A stretch of DNA of 64,000 bases from Marinobacter sp. EhC06 (GTDB lineage Bacteria; Pseudomonadota; Gammaproteobacteria; Pseudomonadales; Oleiphilaceae), in the NCBI RefSeq assembly GCF_001650915.1, contig NZ_LXYO01000023.1, forward strand, positions 186,001-250,000. The letters run 5' to 3'. The first letter of the stretch is position 1. Every line of letters begins with the position of its first letter. Below, one piece after another: positions 1 through 12,390 of the stretch. The notes beneath the pieces were generated by a model. It was not told the DNA's origin and made no database searches. It worked only from the letters and a program-made list of their open reading frames with translations. Both the position numbers and the translations under genes were made by a program.

Positions 1-1000
1 GGTTCGTGACCACACGCTCGCCTTCGCTGAGGCCGGCCAGGATCTCCAGCCTGCCGTTTTGCCGCACCCCCGTGCGTACCTGCCGCAGCCGGGGCTGATC
101 CTGCTGGTCCAGCACGAACACGGCCCTGAGCTCGCTGCGCTGAATCAGGCTGCTGGCCGGCACCCACAGAGCCTCCCGGCTGGTAACCGGCACGCTGACT
201 TTCACCAGCATGCCGGGAAACAGGGAGCCGTTGGGTTCACTCAGGCGCATACGCAGACGAAACGTGTGGGTTTGCGGATTGGCATAGGGGTAGAAGGTCA
301 TCTCACCGGTTTCCAGCACCCGGCCATCGGCCAGGGTAACCTGGGCCTGACGCTCCGTGCGGGCCAGTTCGGCGTATTTCTGGGGAAGGTCCACCACAAC
401 ACGAAGCTGTTCCAGAGATAATCCACTGAGCAACGGCTGACCGGGATTGACCGATTCGCCAACCTCGACATGGCGCTCAGTAAGGATGCCACCATAGGGA
501 GCCAGCACGCGGGTATAGGAGAGCTGCTCCTGCGCCTCGGAAACCGCACCTTTGGCTCGTTCCACCCTTGCCCGGGCGGCGGCCAGGTTGTTGCGGGCCT
601 GGTCGAACTCCTGCCGGGACACCAGACCCCGTTCGTGCACTGCTTCAATACGTTCAAAGCGCTGGCTTGCGTCCGCCAACGCTGCTTCAGCCTCTTCCAA
701 CCCGGCCTGGGCCTGACGCAAACGGGACCGCTGCTCACTGTCCTCCAGCTGAACAATCAGGTCACCAGCGGCAACGGAATCGTCCACATCGTAGGGCAGG
801 CTCTGGACGGTGCCACTGGTCTGGGCAGAGACGGTACTCTGCTGCACGGCTTCAATGACGCCATCGAGGTGCACGGTCTCTTGCAACTCGCTGCGCTCGG
901 CAGTGGCTGCCATCAACTCCGGGCCACTGCCTTGGCCCAGCGCAATGGAGGACTGCAGCATCAAGGCCACAACAATACACGCAGCGGCTATCCGTTCCAT
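1..1000 (-). CDS. RND efflux periplasmic adaptor (HlyD/MFP family), 3' end missing
   Basis: This is a membrane fusion protein that would link an inner-membrane RND pump to an outer-membrane channel. The reading frame is open from the ATG at 1000 to the window edge (333 codons). GGAG sits 8 nt before the ATG. A signal peptide (MERIAAACIVVALMLQSS, cleavage near ALGQG) is followed by a lipoyl-type half (DGVIEAV near residue 46), an alpha-hairpin rich in Ala/Glu/Arg, the second lipoyl half (VLAPYGGILTERHVEVGES) and a beta-barrel ending ...GVRQNGRLEILAGLSEGERVV. It starts 67 nt after atpG on the same strand, so co-transcription is possible, but no pump gene is visible inside the window. The substrate cannot be read from the sequence. 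Confidence 0.85.
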   Translation of the reverse strand, partial: MERIAAACIVVALMLQSSIALGQGSGPELMAATAERSELQETVHLDGVIEAVQQSTVSAQTSGTVQSLPYDVDDSVAAGDLIVQLEDSEQRSRLRQAQAGLEEAEAALADASQRFERIEAVHERGLVSRQEFDQARNNLAAARARVERAKGAVSEAQEQLSYTRVLAPYGGILTERHVEVGESVNPGQPLLSGLSLEQLRVVVDLPQKYAELARTERQAQVTLADGRVLETGEMTFYPYANPQTHTFRLRMRLSEPNGSLFPGMLVKVSVPVTSREALWVPASSLIQRSELRAVFVLDQQDQPRLRQVRTGVRQNGRLEILAGLSEGERVVTN

Positions 1001-1067
1001 CGGGCATCTCCGTTTATAGTTATGAGGTAAGAACCCAAGGTTATCAAAAATAAGCGCCAGGAACAGT

Positions 1068-1970
1068 TCAGGTGCTGTTCGAATGGCAAGAAGGTTTCTT
1101 TTTCAGAGCCTCAAATCCGATAATAATGTCCATACGCTCGTTGGTTATTTCATCCTGACGCACCAGACGGAACTGGCCGCCAACCTCCTCCAGCCGATCA
1201 TCAACCGCCTGCTCTGCCTGCTGCATCAATGCCAGCCTTGCCGCGTTCTCAGTCACCATCGCTTCCGCCGATGCGCGAAAAACACTGGCAAAAATATGGT
1301 TGCGCAGCAGCGCTGCGAGCAGGGGTGTTGGCTGCATCGTATAGTCAGGCAGGGAGCGGGATTGCCATCCAGACTTCGCGGGTTCAGAAAGCAACGTGGA
1401 GGCCAGCGGCAACAACTGGCTCACTTCCGATTCACGCTGGCCCTTTTCGGCCCGTCGGGTGAACACAAGGGTAACGGCAATCCTGTTATGCACATCGCCG
1501 CCTCCGATTTCGTCCAGTCGGGTCACGATATCGCTCGCCAGACGCCCGATACCATCGGCCGATGCCGGCGGAAGAAAGGTAGACTCGGGCCTGATACCCT
1601 GATCGGCCAGGGCATCACTCATGCGGGCACCCACACACAGTACCCGGGCATGACCGCCCATCTTCAATGCTTCTGACAATGCGCTTTCAGCAAGCGCCTC
1701 GTTGTAGTTTCCACACAGACCATGATCAGAACCGAACACCACTAACAGCCGCTCTGCCTGCGCCACTGCGGGTACCGAAACAGGCCCGGTTTTGGCAACG
1801 AACGCCCGAATACCGCTCAGCACTGTCTGATGATAGGACTCAATGGATCGGGCAGCGTGCTCGTAGGGCACGGCGTTAATCGCAGACATGGTTTTCATGG
1901 TGTGAACAATGCTGCGAATACTGCTAAGGGTTTCGGTCCGTCTGGACAGGGTTTCAAGCGTCTGGGCCAT
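1068..1970 (-). CDS. atpG: N-type F-ATPase gamma subunit
   Basis: This is the central stalk subunit that couples rotation of the c ring to catalysis in F1. It has 300 residues, close to the usual 287 to 300. The N-terminal helix ([18 protein letters not shown], then [11 protein letters not shown]) and the C-terminal helix (residues about 245 to 285) are typical of gamma. The ATG at 1970 overlaps the atpA stop by 17 nt; an upstream in-frame start at 2000 exists but would lengthen the N terminus beyond the family pattern. It is the last gene of the atpDCQRBEFAG set, as in described N-ATPase operons. Confidence 0.93.
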   Translation of the reverse strand: MAQTLETLSRRTETLSSIRSIVHTMKTMSAINAVPYEHAARSIESYHQTVLSGIRAFVAKTGPVSVPAVAQAERLLVVFGSDHGLCGNYNEALAESALSEALKMGGHARVLCVGARMSDALADQGIRPESTFLPPASADGIGRLASDIVTRLDEIGGGDVHNRIAVTLVFTRRAEKGQRESEVSQLLPLASTLLSEPAKSGWQSRSLPDYTMQPTPLLAALLRNHIFASVFRASAEAMVTENAARLALMQQAEQAVDDRLEEVGGQFRLVRQDEITNERMDIIIGFEALKKKPSCHSNST

Positions 1971-3489
1971 GACGATCGTCTCCCGGCATTCCCAGTGCAA
2001 CCTGGGCCACCTTCAAAAGGCTTCTCTTTTCCTCTTCCTCCAGCGAACGATTCTCCCGGATGCTCTCGGCGACATCTTTCAGAGAGTCGCCAATACTGTT
2101 CCGCATCCTGACCATGACCTCGGCAAGGTCTTTCTCCGGCAGGCCATCAAGCAGCCCTTCCAGGGCCGCCATCAATACCAGAAGCTGCTCGACGGCTGGC
2201 ATGGGGTCCCGCTCGGGCTGTCGCAACGCAGTGCGCACTGCAGCCCCGCGGCTCAAGCGGGCCTTGGTGTTATCGTCCAGGCGAGTTCCGAACCGGGCAA
2301 AATCCTCCAGCTCCTCGAACTGGGACAGGGTGACACGCAGATTGCCAGCCACGTCCCGAAAAGCCCGGTGCTGAGCCTTCCCCCCGACCCGCGATACCGA
2401 TAGCCCGATATCCACCGCAGGAAACTGGTTTTTCCTCACCAGCCTGGGCGACAGGTAGATCTGTCCATCGGTAATGGAGATGAGATTTGTCGGAATGTAG
2501 GCGGACAGATTCTCCGCCTGCGTTTCGACAATGGGCAGTGCGGTAATGGAACCACCCCCGGCGTCTGCGGTGAATTGACCGGCTCGCTCCAGCAATCTGG
2601 CATGCACATAGAAGATATCCCCGGGGAAAGCTTCCCGCCCCGGCGGGCGACGCAGTAGCAGAGAGAGTTCCCGATAGGAGCGGGCATGGTGGGTAAGATC
2701 GTCGAAAATCACCAATACGTCCCGCCCCTGGTCGGCAAAGTACTCCGCCATCGTCATCGCTGCATAGGGTGCGACATAGGCCAGCCCGGGCGCGTCCTCA
2801 TCCCCGGCCGCAACAACTATGGTGCTCGCGAGCTGGCCGGCTTTCCGCAGTGTTTCAATGACTCGGGCCACCGCATCTCCGCGCTGGCCGATTGCGCAGT
2901 ATATGCTCAGTACGTCTGAGCGGGCCTGGTTCAGAATCGTATCGATAGCAATGGACGTTTTCCCGGTCTGTCGGTCCCCAATGATGAGCTCCCTTTGGCC
3001 CAGACCGATCGGGACCGCACCATCAATGACCTTGATACCGGTGGCCAGCGGTCGGTTCACCGGAGCCCGGCTCAGTATGCCGGGCGCGCTGGCCTCCACC
3101 GGTCGTTCAGCTGTCGACACTACAGTTCCCTTGCCGTCACGCGGGCTTCCGGTGGCATCGAGAATGCGGCCGATAAGGCTCGTGCCCACCGGTACGCTGA
3201 ATACTTTATGGGTTCGCCAGACATCCTCTCCCGAGGTGACCCGATCAGAAGGCCCGAGCAAAATCACGCCCAGTCGATCCGGCTCCAGATCCAGCACCAC
3301 ACCCCGGACACCCGAAGCGAACACCAGCAACTCGTCAGCAAGTGCCCGCGCAAGGCCTGAGACAACAGCAATACCGTCACCAACCTCGGCAACCGTGCCC
3401 ACTTCGGTCAGCGCAGGGGCAGGCGTCGGGCCGTCCAGTAAGGCACCCAAAAAGTTCCTGGCCGGAGTAAAGGACGGTTTCTCAGCCAT
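1954..3489 (-). CDS. atpA: N-type F-ATPase alpha subunit
   Basis: This is the regulatory nucleotide-binding subunit of F1. It has 511 residues (E. coli alpha has 513). The Walker A motif GDRQTGKT lies at residues 171-178, and the DELSH-like region appears as [31 protein letters not shown]. The chosen start MAEKPS (3489) overlaps the atpF stop by 8 nt; an in-frame ATG at 3513 would add 8 residues with no family support. The N terminus ([14 protein letters not shown]) differs from the usual alpha opening, which fits the divergent N-ATPase subfamily. Confidence 0.95.
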   Translation of the reverse strand: MAEKPSFTPARNFLGALLDGPTPAPALTEVGTVAEVGDGIAVVSGLARALADELLVFASGVRGVVLDLEPDRLGVILLGPSDRVTSGEDVWRTHKVFSVPVGTSLIGRILDATGSPRDGKGTVVSTAERPVEASAPGILSRAPVNRPLATGIKVIDGAVPIGLGQRELIIGDRQTGKTSIAIDTILNQARSDVLSIYCAIGQRGDAVARVIETLRKAGQLASTIVVAAGDEDAPGLAYVAPYAAMTMAEYFADQGRDVLVIFDDLTHHARSYRELSLLLRRPPGREAFPGDIFYVHARLLERAGQFTADAGGGSITALPIVETQAENLSAYIPTNLISITDGQIYLSPRLVRKNQFPAVDIGLSVSRVGGKAQHRAFRDVAGNLRVTLSQFEELEDFARFGTRLDDNTKARLSRGAAVRTALRQPERDPMPAVEQLLVLMAALEGLLDGLPEKDLAEVMVRMRNSIGDSLKDVAESIRENRSLEEEEKRSLLKVAQVALGMPGDDRHGPDA

Positions 3490-4249
3490 GATTTTGCATC
3501 CATCCGGTCCCACCCGACGCCAACCGCTCGGATAACATTCCGGTCAGCTCATCGGTATAACTGTCGACCGTCCAGGCCACCTGAACGCTGCCAATACGCA
3601 GGATCAGCCCCGGAGCCTGACCGGGATCCGTCGTGAAACCCAATTCAAGGTCCGGAGCCAGGCCTGCCAACGCCGTTCGAATCTTTTCCTGTGTGCTTTC
3701 CGGGAGCGGCTTATGAGTAGTCGCAACAGCCTGTTCCGCGATGCCAGCGGCGGAGACCAGCTCCGACTTCATGGATTTCAGCTTTCCGATCACATGCAGC
3801 CCGATACGCTCCTCGAGATCTTCATCCGCCAGATCGCGCAGGGCCCGTCGCACCAGTTGGTAAAGTGTTTCGGCGCTGGCCAGGTGCAACTCACTGATAA
3901 ATCGGTCCCGCTCTGAAGTCAAATGTGCCTGCCATTCCTGTTTTTCCCGTTCCAGGCTCTCACGCGTGGCGGCGAGCAGAGTGTCTTTCTCTTTTTCCGC
4001 CTGCTGACGAATACGCTCCACCTGTTCGGAGTTGTCGACCAGCAATGCCTGCTTCTGCTCCAGAAACGCAGCTTCGGCGGCTGAGGCCTTCTTCTGCGCT
4101 ATCTCCGCTTCCCCCATCCGTGCGGCGATCTCGGACTCACGGGCATCGATTCCATTCAGGATGGGCTTGTACAGAAAACGTTTCAGAAGCCAGACCAGCA
4201 CCAGGAAATTGCCGATCTGGGCAAGCACCGTGACCCAGTCAACAGACAT
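3482..4249 (-). CDS. atpF: N-type F-ATPase long b subunit (b/delta-like)
   Basis: This is the peripheral stalk subunit. It has 255 residues, against about 156 for the E. coli b subunit. One N-terminal membrane segment ([20 protein letters not shown]) precedes a long charged coiled coil (residues about 30 to 125). The C-terminal half, from about residue 125, has the look of a folded delta-like region. No separate atpH (delta) gene occurs in the operon. The known N-ATPase operons also lack atpH, so the extra C-terminal part may replace delta; this is inference. Confidence 0.88.
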   Translation of the reverse strand: MSVDWVTVLAQIGNFLVLVWLLKRFLYKPILNGIDARESEIAARMGEAEIAQKKASAAEAAFLEQKQALLVDNSEQVERIRQQAEKEKDTLLAATRESLEREKQEWQAHLTSERDRFISELHLASAETLYQLVRRALRDLADEDLEERIGLHVIGKLKSMKSELVSAAGIAEQAVATTHKPLPESTQEKIRTALAGLAPDLELGFTTDPGQAPGLILRIGSVQVAWTVDSYTDELTGMLSERLASGGTGWMQNHG

Positions 4250-4252
4250 GAT

Positions 4253-4540
4253 TCAACCTGCCGCCGACTGGGCCGCCTGCATTGCCTGATCCCAGAACGG
4301 ATTGGCAAACAGGACAATCATCGCCACTACAAAACAGTAGATGGCCGTAGACTCGATCATGGCCAGGCTGACGAACAGGGTTCGCGACAGGGTGGAGGCA
4401 GAATCCGGCTGCTGGGCAATGGCGGCAAGGGCAGCCGCTGCAGCCCGGCCCTCACCAAGAGCCGGACCGATTGCACCAAAAGCCACGGACAGGCCTGCGG
4501 TCAGAATGGAAACCGCGGCAATCAGGGCAAAGTCACTCAT
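4253..4540 (-). CDS. atpE: N-type F-ATPase c subunit with sodium ligand motif
   Basis: This 95-residue rotor ring subunit has two membrane hairpin helices. Helix 1 contains GPALGEG (E30) and helix 2 contains IESTAIY (E63, S64, T65, Y68). In the sodium-binding c ring of Ilyobacter tartaricus the ligands are Q32, V63, E65, S66, T67 and Y70, so the E-S-T-x-x-Y set is present and position 32 is a glutamate. This supports sodium translocation. The ATG at 4540 overlaps the atpB stop by 4 nt; the longer in-frame extension upstream is a shadow of atpB. Confidence 0.95.
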   Translation of the reverse strand: MSDFALIAAVSILTAGLSVAFGAIGPALGEGRAAAAALAAIAQQPDSASTLSRTLFVSLAMIESTAIYCFVVAMIVLFANPFWDQAMQAAQSAAG

Positions 4541-5232
4541 TTGTCTTTCTCCTTGCTTGGAGGCTTTCCAGCGGTGGCTGTCGCCGATGAGATATAAACC
4601 GTCGCCAGGATGGCGAAAATGTAGGCCTGGATCAGACCCGTCAGCAGTCCGAGCACGTCCATGACCACAGGAAAAAAGAATGGCGCAACACTCAGCAGGA
4701 TGCCGGCGATCACGGCACCACTCATCACGTTGCCATACAGGCGTATGGCCAGGGATATGCCACGCGAGAACTCGCTGATGATATTGAACGGCAGCATCAC
4801 CACAGAAGGCTGCACGTAGGTTTTTAGATAACCGCCGATGCCCTGCCGGGTAATACCGAACAGGGGCACGGCGATCAGGACTGATAGAGCCAGAGCCGCC
4901 GTGGTGGAAAGCGAGGCCGTTGGGGGCGCGAACCCCGGCACAACGAGCAGGAGGTTCGAAAACGCAATAAACAGGAACAGCGTTCCGGAAAAATAGAGCA
5001 CATGGCGCGAGGCCCGCGGCGAGATTTCCTCGATCTGGCTCTGGATCGCCGTCACAATCACTTCCAGGGTGGTGCGCCAACGGTTCGGTGGCACATCCGG
5101 ACGCAAATTCCGGGTAATAATGATGGAAGTGAGAGTCAGCAGGAACATGACGATCCAGGTAAAGCCCACTGTCTCATTGATATCCAGGCCCCAGACCGTG
5201 AAAAGCGTTGTTTCATCGGGCGTCAGCTCCAT
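4537..5232 (-). CDS. atpB: N-type F-ATPase a subunit
   Basis: This is the membrane stator subunit that forms the ion path next to the c ring. It has 231 residues, with membrane segments near 22-42, 78-100, 110-130 and 170-230. The essential arginine lies in GISLAIRLYGNVMSG (R164), followed by the conserved C-terminal LIQAYIFAILATVYISSA. The start MELTPDE at 5232 shares one base with the atpR stop; the longer upstream frame is a shadow. It is shorter than E. coli AtpB (271 residues), as is usual for N-ATPases. Confidence 0.94.
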   Translation of the reverse strand: MELTPDETTLFTVWGLDINETVGFTWIVMFLLTLTSIIITRNLRPDVPPNRWRTTLEVIVTAIQSQIEEISPRASRHVLYFSGTLFLFIAFSNLLLVVPGFAPPTASLSTTAALALSVLIAVPLFGITRQGIGGYLKTYVQPSVVMLPFNIISEFSRGISLAIRLYGNVMSGAVIAGILLSVAPFFFPVVMDVLGLLTGLIQAYIFAILATVYISSATATAGKPPSKEKDK

Positions 5233-5528
5233 CAGACTTCCTCCGGGTGCGGTATTCGCGCCAGTAAAGTCGCCAGGTAGCGCACCAGAAAAAACGCCGT
5301 CCCGTAGCCTGCGAAAGCCCAGGGCAGGGTTCCGCCCCCTGTTACCAACCAACCCGCCGCCAGGAGCAGTCCGATCCGCACCACGGCACTGGGCAAAAGA
5401 ACCGCTGATGGTCTGGAAGAGCCCAGAGCAAAGCGCACACTCGCTGCCAGGCCGGCGAAATAAAGAATGCTAACAGCCACGCCGGCACCAAATCCCCAAA
5501 GCACATCCGGCCAGTCAATGATTATCAT
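5232..5528 (-). CDS. atpR: N-ATPase accessory membrane protein AtpR
   Basis: This 98-residue hydrophobic protein has about three membrane segments (residues 8-28, 45-65, 72-92) with arginines inside or at the edge of the membrane parts (SVRFALG, AVVRIGLL). AtpR is a hallmark of N-ATPase operons and lies between atpQ and atpB, as here. Its role is not firmly known; a part in c-ring or a-subunit assembly has been suggested. The start MIIIDWPD overlaps the atpQ end by 14 nt. Confidence 0.85.
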   Translation of the reverse strand: MIIIDWPDVLWGFGAGVAVSILYFAGLAASVRFALGSSRPSAVLLPSAVVRIGLLLAAGWLVTGGGTLPWAFAGYGTAFFLVRYLATLLARIPHPEEV

Positions 5529-5822
5529 GGTCCTGCTCCTCCTCTTCCTTGCCTTCCCTGCCGATCCACGCCCAGGCAATGAAGCCACCCACAGTCACCC
5601 CACCCAGAATCAGGGCAAGCACCCAGGGGAAATCCTGCGGCAGGGTGCGATCCAGCCAAAGCCCCAGAAAGGCACCACCGACGGTCGGCACCGCAATGGA
5701 CCAGCCGATCATCCCGAAGGCGCCCAGACCACGCAGCGGGCTGACACCCGGATTTTCCCTGGCTTTCTTCAGGCGTCGGGCCCGACGCCCTATGTCGTCC
5801 TCCGGTGCACCACGCTGCGGAT

Positions 5823-5826
<4 letters not shown>
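5515..5826 (-). CDS. atpQ: N-ATPase accessory membrane protein AtpQ (AtpI/AtpZ-like)
   Basis: This 103-residue protein has a charged N terminus (RRARRLKKARENPG), two membrane helices joined by the short loop LDRTLPQDFP, and an acidic/His tail (GKEEEEQDHDNH). The layout matches the AtpI/AtpZ family that accompanies ATP synthases. AtpQ is the second hallmark gene of N-ATPase operons. The ATG at 5826 overlaps the atpC stop by 4 nt. The acidic tail could bind Mg2+ or another cation, but this is a guess. Confidence 0.85.
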
Positions 5827-7633
<1,807 letters not shown>

Positions 7634-8542
7634 TCACCCGGCCGACACTCGAGTACCAGCCGAGCCGTCAAGGATGGCCACCGCATCCTGCAGCCGGCCA
7701 ATGCCACTGATCCCACCGGCCTGGGCAAAATCGCAGGCAGCCTGCAGTTTCGGGCCCATGGAGCCGGCCGGCATCTCCAGGGCCCGCGCCTCGGCCACGG
7801 TCAGTTCGGAAAGCGGCGTCGACTGATCGGTACCGAAATCACGGTAGACCGCCTCAACGTCCGTTAACAGGAGCAACGCGTCCGCCCCCAGTTGCCTGGC
7901 CAGCAATGCACTGGCGGCGTCCTTGTCGATAACCGCTTCAATGCCGACCATGCTGCCGTCTTCACGACGCAACACCGGTATTCCACCTCCGCCGGCACAC
8001 ACCACAACCACGCCCTGGTCGAGCAACAATTTCAGTACCCGCATGTCCGGTATTTCCAGCGGTTTCGGCGAGGGCACCACCCGGCGCCATTTGTCACCGT
8101 CCGGCGCAATGCTCCAGCCCGCGCCGGCTGCGCGGCGCTCTGCCTCTTCGCGGTCATAGACAGGGCCCACAAACTTGGTCGGTTTTTCGAAAGCAGGGTC
8201 TTTGGGATCCACCACCACCTGGGTCAGAAGGGTTGCGACCGGCCGGTCATGGCCGAGGGCATTTTCCAGTTCCTGCTCGATCATATAGCCGATCATGCCC
8301 TCGGTTTCTGCGCCCAGGACATCCAGCGGGTAGGCCTCATCCGGTTTGTAGGAGGCGCCCTGCAAGGCCAGCAACCCCACCTGCGGACCGTTGCCATGGG
8401 TAACAACCAGATCGTGGCCTGCCCGGACAATGCCTGCCAGCGAGAGCGCCGCGGTTTTCACGTTTTTGCGCTGAATCTCGGCCGTCAGCGGTTCTCCCCG
8501 TTTCAGAAGGGCGTTACCGCCCAAAGCCGCCACAACCAGCAT
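7634..8542 (-). CDS. arcC: Carbamate kinase
   Basis: This enzyme makes ATP from carbamoyl phosphate and ADP, the last step of the arginine deiminase pathway. The 302 residues open with [17 protein letters not shown], the amino-acid-kinase family start, and contain [22 protein letters not shown] and the metal/nucleotide segment [12 protein letters not shown]. The ATG at 8542 comes one base after the arcB stop; an upstream in-frame ATG lies inside arcB and is not used. Its product feeds the neighbouring ATPase with ATP, so substrate-level phosphorylation and ion pumping are linked genetically. Confidence 0.94.
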   Translation of the reverse strand: MLVVAALGGNALLKRGEPLTAEIQRKNVKTAALSLAGIVRAGHDLVVTHGNGPQVGLLALQGASYKPDEAYPLDVLGAETEGMIGYMIEQELENALGHDRPVATLLTQVVVDPKDPAFEKPTKFVGPVYDREEAERRAAGAGWSIAPDGDKWRRVVPSPKPLEIPDMRVLKLLLDQGVVVVCAGGGGIPVLRREDGSMVGIEAVIDKDAASALLARQLGADALLLLTDVEAVYRDFGTDQSTPLSELTVAEARALEMPAGSMGPKLQAACDFAQAGGISGIGRLQDAVAILDGSAGTRVSAG

Positions 8543-8543
8543 G

Positions 8544-9545
8544 TCAGCCTCCCAGGGTCGCCACGAGGACGGCCTTGATGGTGTGCATGCGGTTCTCGGC
8601 CTGATCGAAAACAATCGAAGCGGGGCTTTCGAAGACTTCTTCCGTCACCTCCATGGCGTCAATGCCATAGGTCTCCTGAATCTCCTTCCCCACCACGGTC
8701 TCGGTGTTGTGAAAGGCTGGCAGACAGTGCATAAATCGAGCCCGGGGATTGCCGGTTTTTGCCATCAGGGCGGCGTTGACCTGGTAAGGCATCAGCAGTT
8801 TGATGCGTTCGGCCCATTTCTCCTTTGGCTCGCCCATCGACACCCAGACATCGGTATACACGAAATCGACGCCCGCTACGGCGGCATCAACGTCGTCAGT
8901 TATGGTGATACGGGCTCCGGTTTCAGCCGCCAGCGCGCGGGCCTCGTCCTGCACGGCCTGATTCGGCCAGCAGGCCTGCGGCGCGCACAAGCGCACGTCC
9001 ATACCCATCTTGGCACCGCCGATCAGCAGGCTATCGCCCATGTTGTTGGCGGCATCGCCAATAAAGACATAGGCCACCTCCCGCAGCGGCTTTTCCACAT
9101 GCTCCTGCATGGTCAGGAAGTCCGCCAGTATCTGGGTGGGATGGAATTCGTTGGTGAGCCCGTTGTAGACCGGCACGCCTGCATACTGCGCCAGCTCCTC
9201 AACAACGGATTGTCCGAACCCCCGGTACTCGATGGCATCGTAGACCCGGCCAAGGACCCGCGCCGTATCCTTCACCGATTCCTTGTGGCCGATATGGGTT
9301 CCGGTCGGCCCCAGGTAGGTGACCCGCGCCCCCTGGTCGAAGGCGGCAACTTCGAACCCGACCCGGGTACGCGTGGAGTTTTTCTCGAAGATCAGGGCAA
9401 TGTCCTTGCCCTCGAGTTTCGGCACTTCCGTGCCTGCGTACTTGGCGGTTTTCAGATCCGCAGACAGCTTCAGCAGAAAACCGATTTCCCTCGGCGTGAA
9501 ATCCCGAAGCGTTAGGAAGTGCCGGTTCTTGAGATTGAATGCCAT
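8544..9545 (-). CDS. arcB: Ornithine carbamoyltransferase (catabolic)
   Basis: This enzyme splits citrulline to ornithine and carbamoyl phosphate. The 333 residues hold the carbamoyl-phosphate motif STRTR (57-61), the HPTQILAD segment and HCLPAFH near residue 270. GGAG lies 9 nt before the ATG (AAGGAGAAACGTT). Sequence alone does not separate anabolic argF from catabolic arcB, but its place between arcA and arcC makes the catabolic role likely. Confidence 0.93.
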   Translation of the reverse strand: MAFNLKNRHFLTLRDFTPREIGFLLKLSADLKTAKYAGTEVPKLEGKDIALIFEKNSTRTRVGFEVAAFDQGARVTYLGPTGTHIGHKESVKDTARVLGRVYDAIEYRGFGQSVVEELAQYAGVPVYNGLTNEFHPTQILADFLTMQEHVEKPLREVAYVFIGDAANNMGDSLLIGGAKMGMDVRLCAPQACWPNQAVQDEARALAAETGARITITDDVDAAVAGVDFVYTDVWVSMGEPKEKWAERIKLLMPYQVNAALMAKTGNPRARFMHCLPAFHNTETVVGKEIQETYGIDAMEVTEEVFESPASIVFDQAENRMHTIKAVLVATLGG

Positions 9546-9563
9546 AACGTTTCTCCTTGGCTG

Positions 9564-10793
9564 TCAGACAGCATCCCGGATGGTCGGGCAACTCATGCAC
9601 CGACCGCCGCCCCGACCCCGGCCCAGCTCGGCACCGGGTATTGCCAGAACCTCGATACCCGCAGCGGCCAGCGCCGCATTGGTATCGTCATTACGGTCGT
9701 AACCGACAACCACACCGGGGCTCAGGGCCAGCACATTGTTGCCGTCGTTCCACTGTTCCCGCTCACGCTCTTCCGGCGTGTCGCCACCCGTTGCCACGAC
9801 TTCCAGGGCCGGGTAGCCGAGAATTTCCGCAACCACCTCGAACAGATGCCGGGAGTCCTGATTGAAGGACAGCGTTTTGCCCCCCTCGCCGGGGCGCAGG
9901 TCGTAGCAGACCACGGCATCGGCCACCTCCTTGAAGGCAGTAACCACATTGCCGCCGCAGAAGGTAAACACGGTATCCAGATGCATGGCGGAACGGGTTT
10001 TCGGTAACTGGCAGGCAATCACCCGATCCACCGTGCCGCCATCAAACAAGGCTTTTGACAGCTGGCCGATGGCCTGGGGTGAGGATCGTTCGCCCATGCC
10101 CACCAGCACCGTTCTGTTCCCCAGCGGCATGACATCCCCACCCTCCAGGGTGGCCAGGCCATGATCTTCCAGTGGGTCGCCCCAGTGCACGTTTACCTTG
10201 CCGGCAAATTTCGGGTGGAATCTGTAGATAGCCGCCATCAAAAGGGTTTCGGGCTTGCGGGCAGCCCAGTACATGGGGTTGAGGGTGACCCCGCCATAGA
10301 CCCAGGCGCTGTTATCCCGGGTGAACAGGAAATTGGGCAGCGGCGGCAATACGAACCCGAAACGTCCCAGATGGTTACCGAACAGACCGACCGGATCGAA
10401 GGGCAGATCCCCCACCTCCAGGCCACCGATCAGGAATTCGGCGAGTGCCTGTTCAGGAAGCTCATCCATCCAGGCCCTCAGATCCGACACCATGCCCACG
10501 CCGATATGGTTCCAGTTGATTCGGTGATCGAGAATCCAGGCCCGGCCTTCCGGAATCGCCAGCGTTTCCGCCAGCAACTCGTTGACATCCAGCACGTCCA
10601 CGCCCCGACCACGCATCAAGCTGGCAAACACGTCGTGATCTTTCTGGGCCTGCTTGACCCAGAACACATCATCGAACAACAGGGCATCGCAGTTGGACGG
10701 CGTCAACCGCCGGTGAGCCAGCCCCGGCCGGCAGATGATGACCTGGCGCAGGGTCCCGGTTTCCGAGTGCACTCCAAGTGTTTGTTCAGGCAT
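9564..10793 (-). CDS. arcA: Arginine deiminase
   Basis: This enzyme converts arginine to citrulline and ammonia. The 409 residues include the guanidino-modifying core [13 protein letters not shown], the HLDTVFTFC segment with the catalytic histidine, and the C-terminal GGGRCMSCP with the nucleophile Cys399. Other ADIs often have His before this Cys; here it is Arg398. A strong ribosome binding site (AAAGGAG) lies 8 nt before the ATG. It is the second gene of the operon, 35 nt after the antiporter gene. Confidence 0.95.
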   Translation of the reverse strand: MPEQTLGVHSETGTLRQVIICRPGLAHRRLTPSNCDALLFDDVFWVKQAQKDHDVFASLMRGRGVDVLDVNELLAETLAIPEGRAWILDHRINWNHIGVGMVSDLRAWMDELPEQALAEFLIGGLEVGDLPFDPVGLFGNHLGRFGFVLPPLPNFLFTRDNSAWVYGGVTLNPMYWAARKPETLLMAAIYRFHPKFAGKVNVHWGDPLEDHGLATLEGGDVMPLGNRTVLVGMGERSSPQAIGQLSKALFDGGTVDRVIACQLPKTRSAMHLDTVFTFCGGNVVTAFKEVADAVVCYDLRPGEGGKTLSFNQDSRHLFEVVAEILGYPALEVVATGGDTPEEREREQWNDGNNVLALSPGVVVGYDRNDDTNAALAAAGIEVLAIPGAELGRGRGGGRCMSCPTIRDAV

Positions 10794-10828
10794 GACAAAA
10801 CTCCTTTTGTCGCAGGGTTACAGGGGGT

Positions 10829-12277
10829 TCACAAGAGTGTGCCGGCGCTGATAACCAAAGTGATGAACACGGTCAGAATAAGCAGCAGAGGCCAGATAAA
10901 GGCCAGCCAGCGATCGTAGGACACGCGCCCGATGGCAAGCCCACCAACCACGACCGCGAAGGTGGGGTTGATCAGGTTCACCAGGCCATTGGCAGACTGG
11001 TAGGCGGTAACCACCAGATCCCGCCCGACGTTGGCAAAATCCGCCAGCGGCGCAAGGATCGGCATGGACAGCACGGCCAGCCCGGAGGACGAGGGCACGA
11101 AGAAGCTCATGCCCACCTCAATCCAGAACATCAGGTTGATGAAGGCCAGCTCCGGCAGGCCACCCAGCGAGGTTTCGGCGCTGTGGAGGATGGTATCGGC
11201 AATCATGCCCTGCTCCATGATCACGACGATGCCGCGGGCAAGGCCGACCACCAGGGCAACCCCGAGCAGATCCCGGGCGCCATCGACAAAACTGCCGGTA
11301 AGCTTCTTTTCACCAAGACGGGCAATTATGCCGATCACTATGGCCGCACCAAAGAACAGGGAGCCCATCTGGGCCATCCACCAGCCCTGGGAGGACACAC
11401 CCCAGATCATCACCACAAAGGTCAGGGCGAAGATTACCAGGGCAATCATCTGGGTGCTTGTCAGACTGGCGCTGTGGATCTCGCCGTCATCTTCCTGCAG
11501 AAACAGCTTTTTGTGCGCGGGCCATTGTTTTGCGACCACCGAGCGGGAGGGGTCCGCTTTGACCCGATGGGCATATCGCATCACGTAGCCGATACAGATC
11601 AACAGACCACCGATGAGCAGAATAAAACGCAGCACGATACCGTCGGTAAACGGGATACCAGCCGCATTCGCCGCAATCACAGTGGCGAACGGGTTGATGG
11701 TTGAGCCCAGCACACCAATCCCGGCACCGACCAGGATAATGGCGACCCCCGTCACCGCATCGTATCCGGCGGCGAGTATTACCGGTATCAGAATGGCGTA
11801 AAACGCCAGCGTCTCCTCTGCCATCCCATAGGTCGTGCCACCGAGGGCAAACAACGTCATCAAGATGGGAATCATCCAGATTTCATGGCCTTTCAGATGC
11901 CGCATCGCACTGCGGATGCCGGTATCTATGGCACCAGTGGCGTTCATGACACCGAGAAAACCGCCCAGGAACAGTATGAACATGGCGACATCGATGGCAT
12001 TGGCAACGTAACTGTCGGGGTCGTAGAACCCGGCTGTGGGTGCCAGCAGGACATCAACGAACCCCTGCGGATTCGGATCGACTGTCTGGTATGTGCCGGG
12101 AACCGCCACTTCTCGTCCGACCTCCTCATTCATCGAACGCTCGTACTGCCCGGCAGGAATAATCCAGGTCAGCGCGGCTACCAGAATAATCAGGCCAAAA
12201 AGAATGGTGTACGCAGTGGGGAATCGAGAAGCGAGGTCGGTTTCGGGATTTTCTGGCAATTTTTCGTCTTCAGTCAC
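10829..12277 (-). CDS. arcD: YfcC/ArcD-type antiporter, probable arginine/ornithine exchanger
   Basis: This 482-residue inner membrane protein has about 12 hydrophobic segments and belongs to the YfcC / C4-dicarboxylate-carrier-like family (TILFGLIILVAALTWIIPAGQYE, LGSTINPFATVIAANAAG, PSSSGLAVLSMPI). Members next to arc genes are taken to swap arginine for ornithine; substrate is inferred from the operon. The start is a GTG at 12277 with AGGAAAGGAG just before it; an ATG 69 nt further up has no good ribosome site. It is the first gene of the arc-atp operon. Confidence 0.85.
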   Translation of the reverse strand: MTEDEKLPENPETDLASRFPTAYTILFGLIILVAALTWIIPAGQYERSMNEEVGREVAVPGTYQTVDPNPQGFVDVLLAPTAGFYDPDSYVANAIDVAMFILFLGGFLGVMNATGAIDTGIRSAMRHLKGHEIWMIPILMTLFALGGTTYGMAEETLAFYAILIPVILAAGYDAVTGVAIILVGAGIGVLGSTINPFATVIAANAAGIPFTDGIVLRFILLIGGLLICIGYVMRYAHRVKADPSRSVVAKQWPAHKKLFLQEDDGEIHSASLTSTQMIALVIFALTFVVMIWGVSSQGWWMAQMGSLFFGAAIVIGIIARLGEKKLTGSFVDGARDLLGVALVVGLARGIVVIMEQGMIADTILHSAETSLGGLPELAFINLMFWIEVGMSFFVPSSSGLAVLSMPILAPLADFANVGRDLVVTAYQSANGLVNLINPTFAVVVGGLAIGRVSYDRWLAFIWPLLLILTVFITLVISAGTLL

Positions 12278-12390
12278 GATGCGTCTCCTTTCCTGAATCG
12301 CATTGTGCAGACAGGTTCTTTCCGGGAACCTCAGGGGGCTGAGCACCTCCTCAGTGGTTGCGCACCACTGGCTCAGATCTGCATGGCTAC

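Noticed and set aside
1060..1079. GAACAG/CTGTTC inverted repeat at the atpG stop, considered as a terminator
   Set aside because: The stem is 6 bp and no T tract follows on the minus strand, so termination is not supported.
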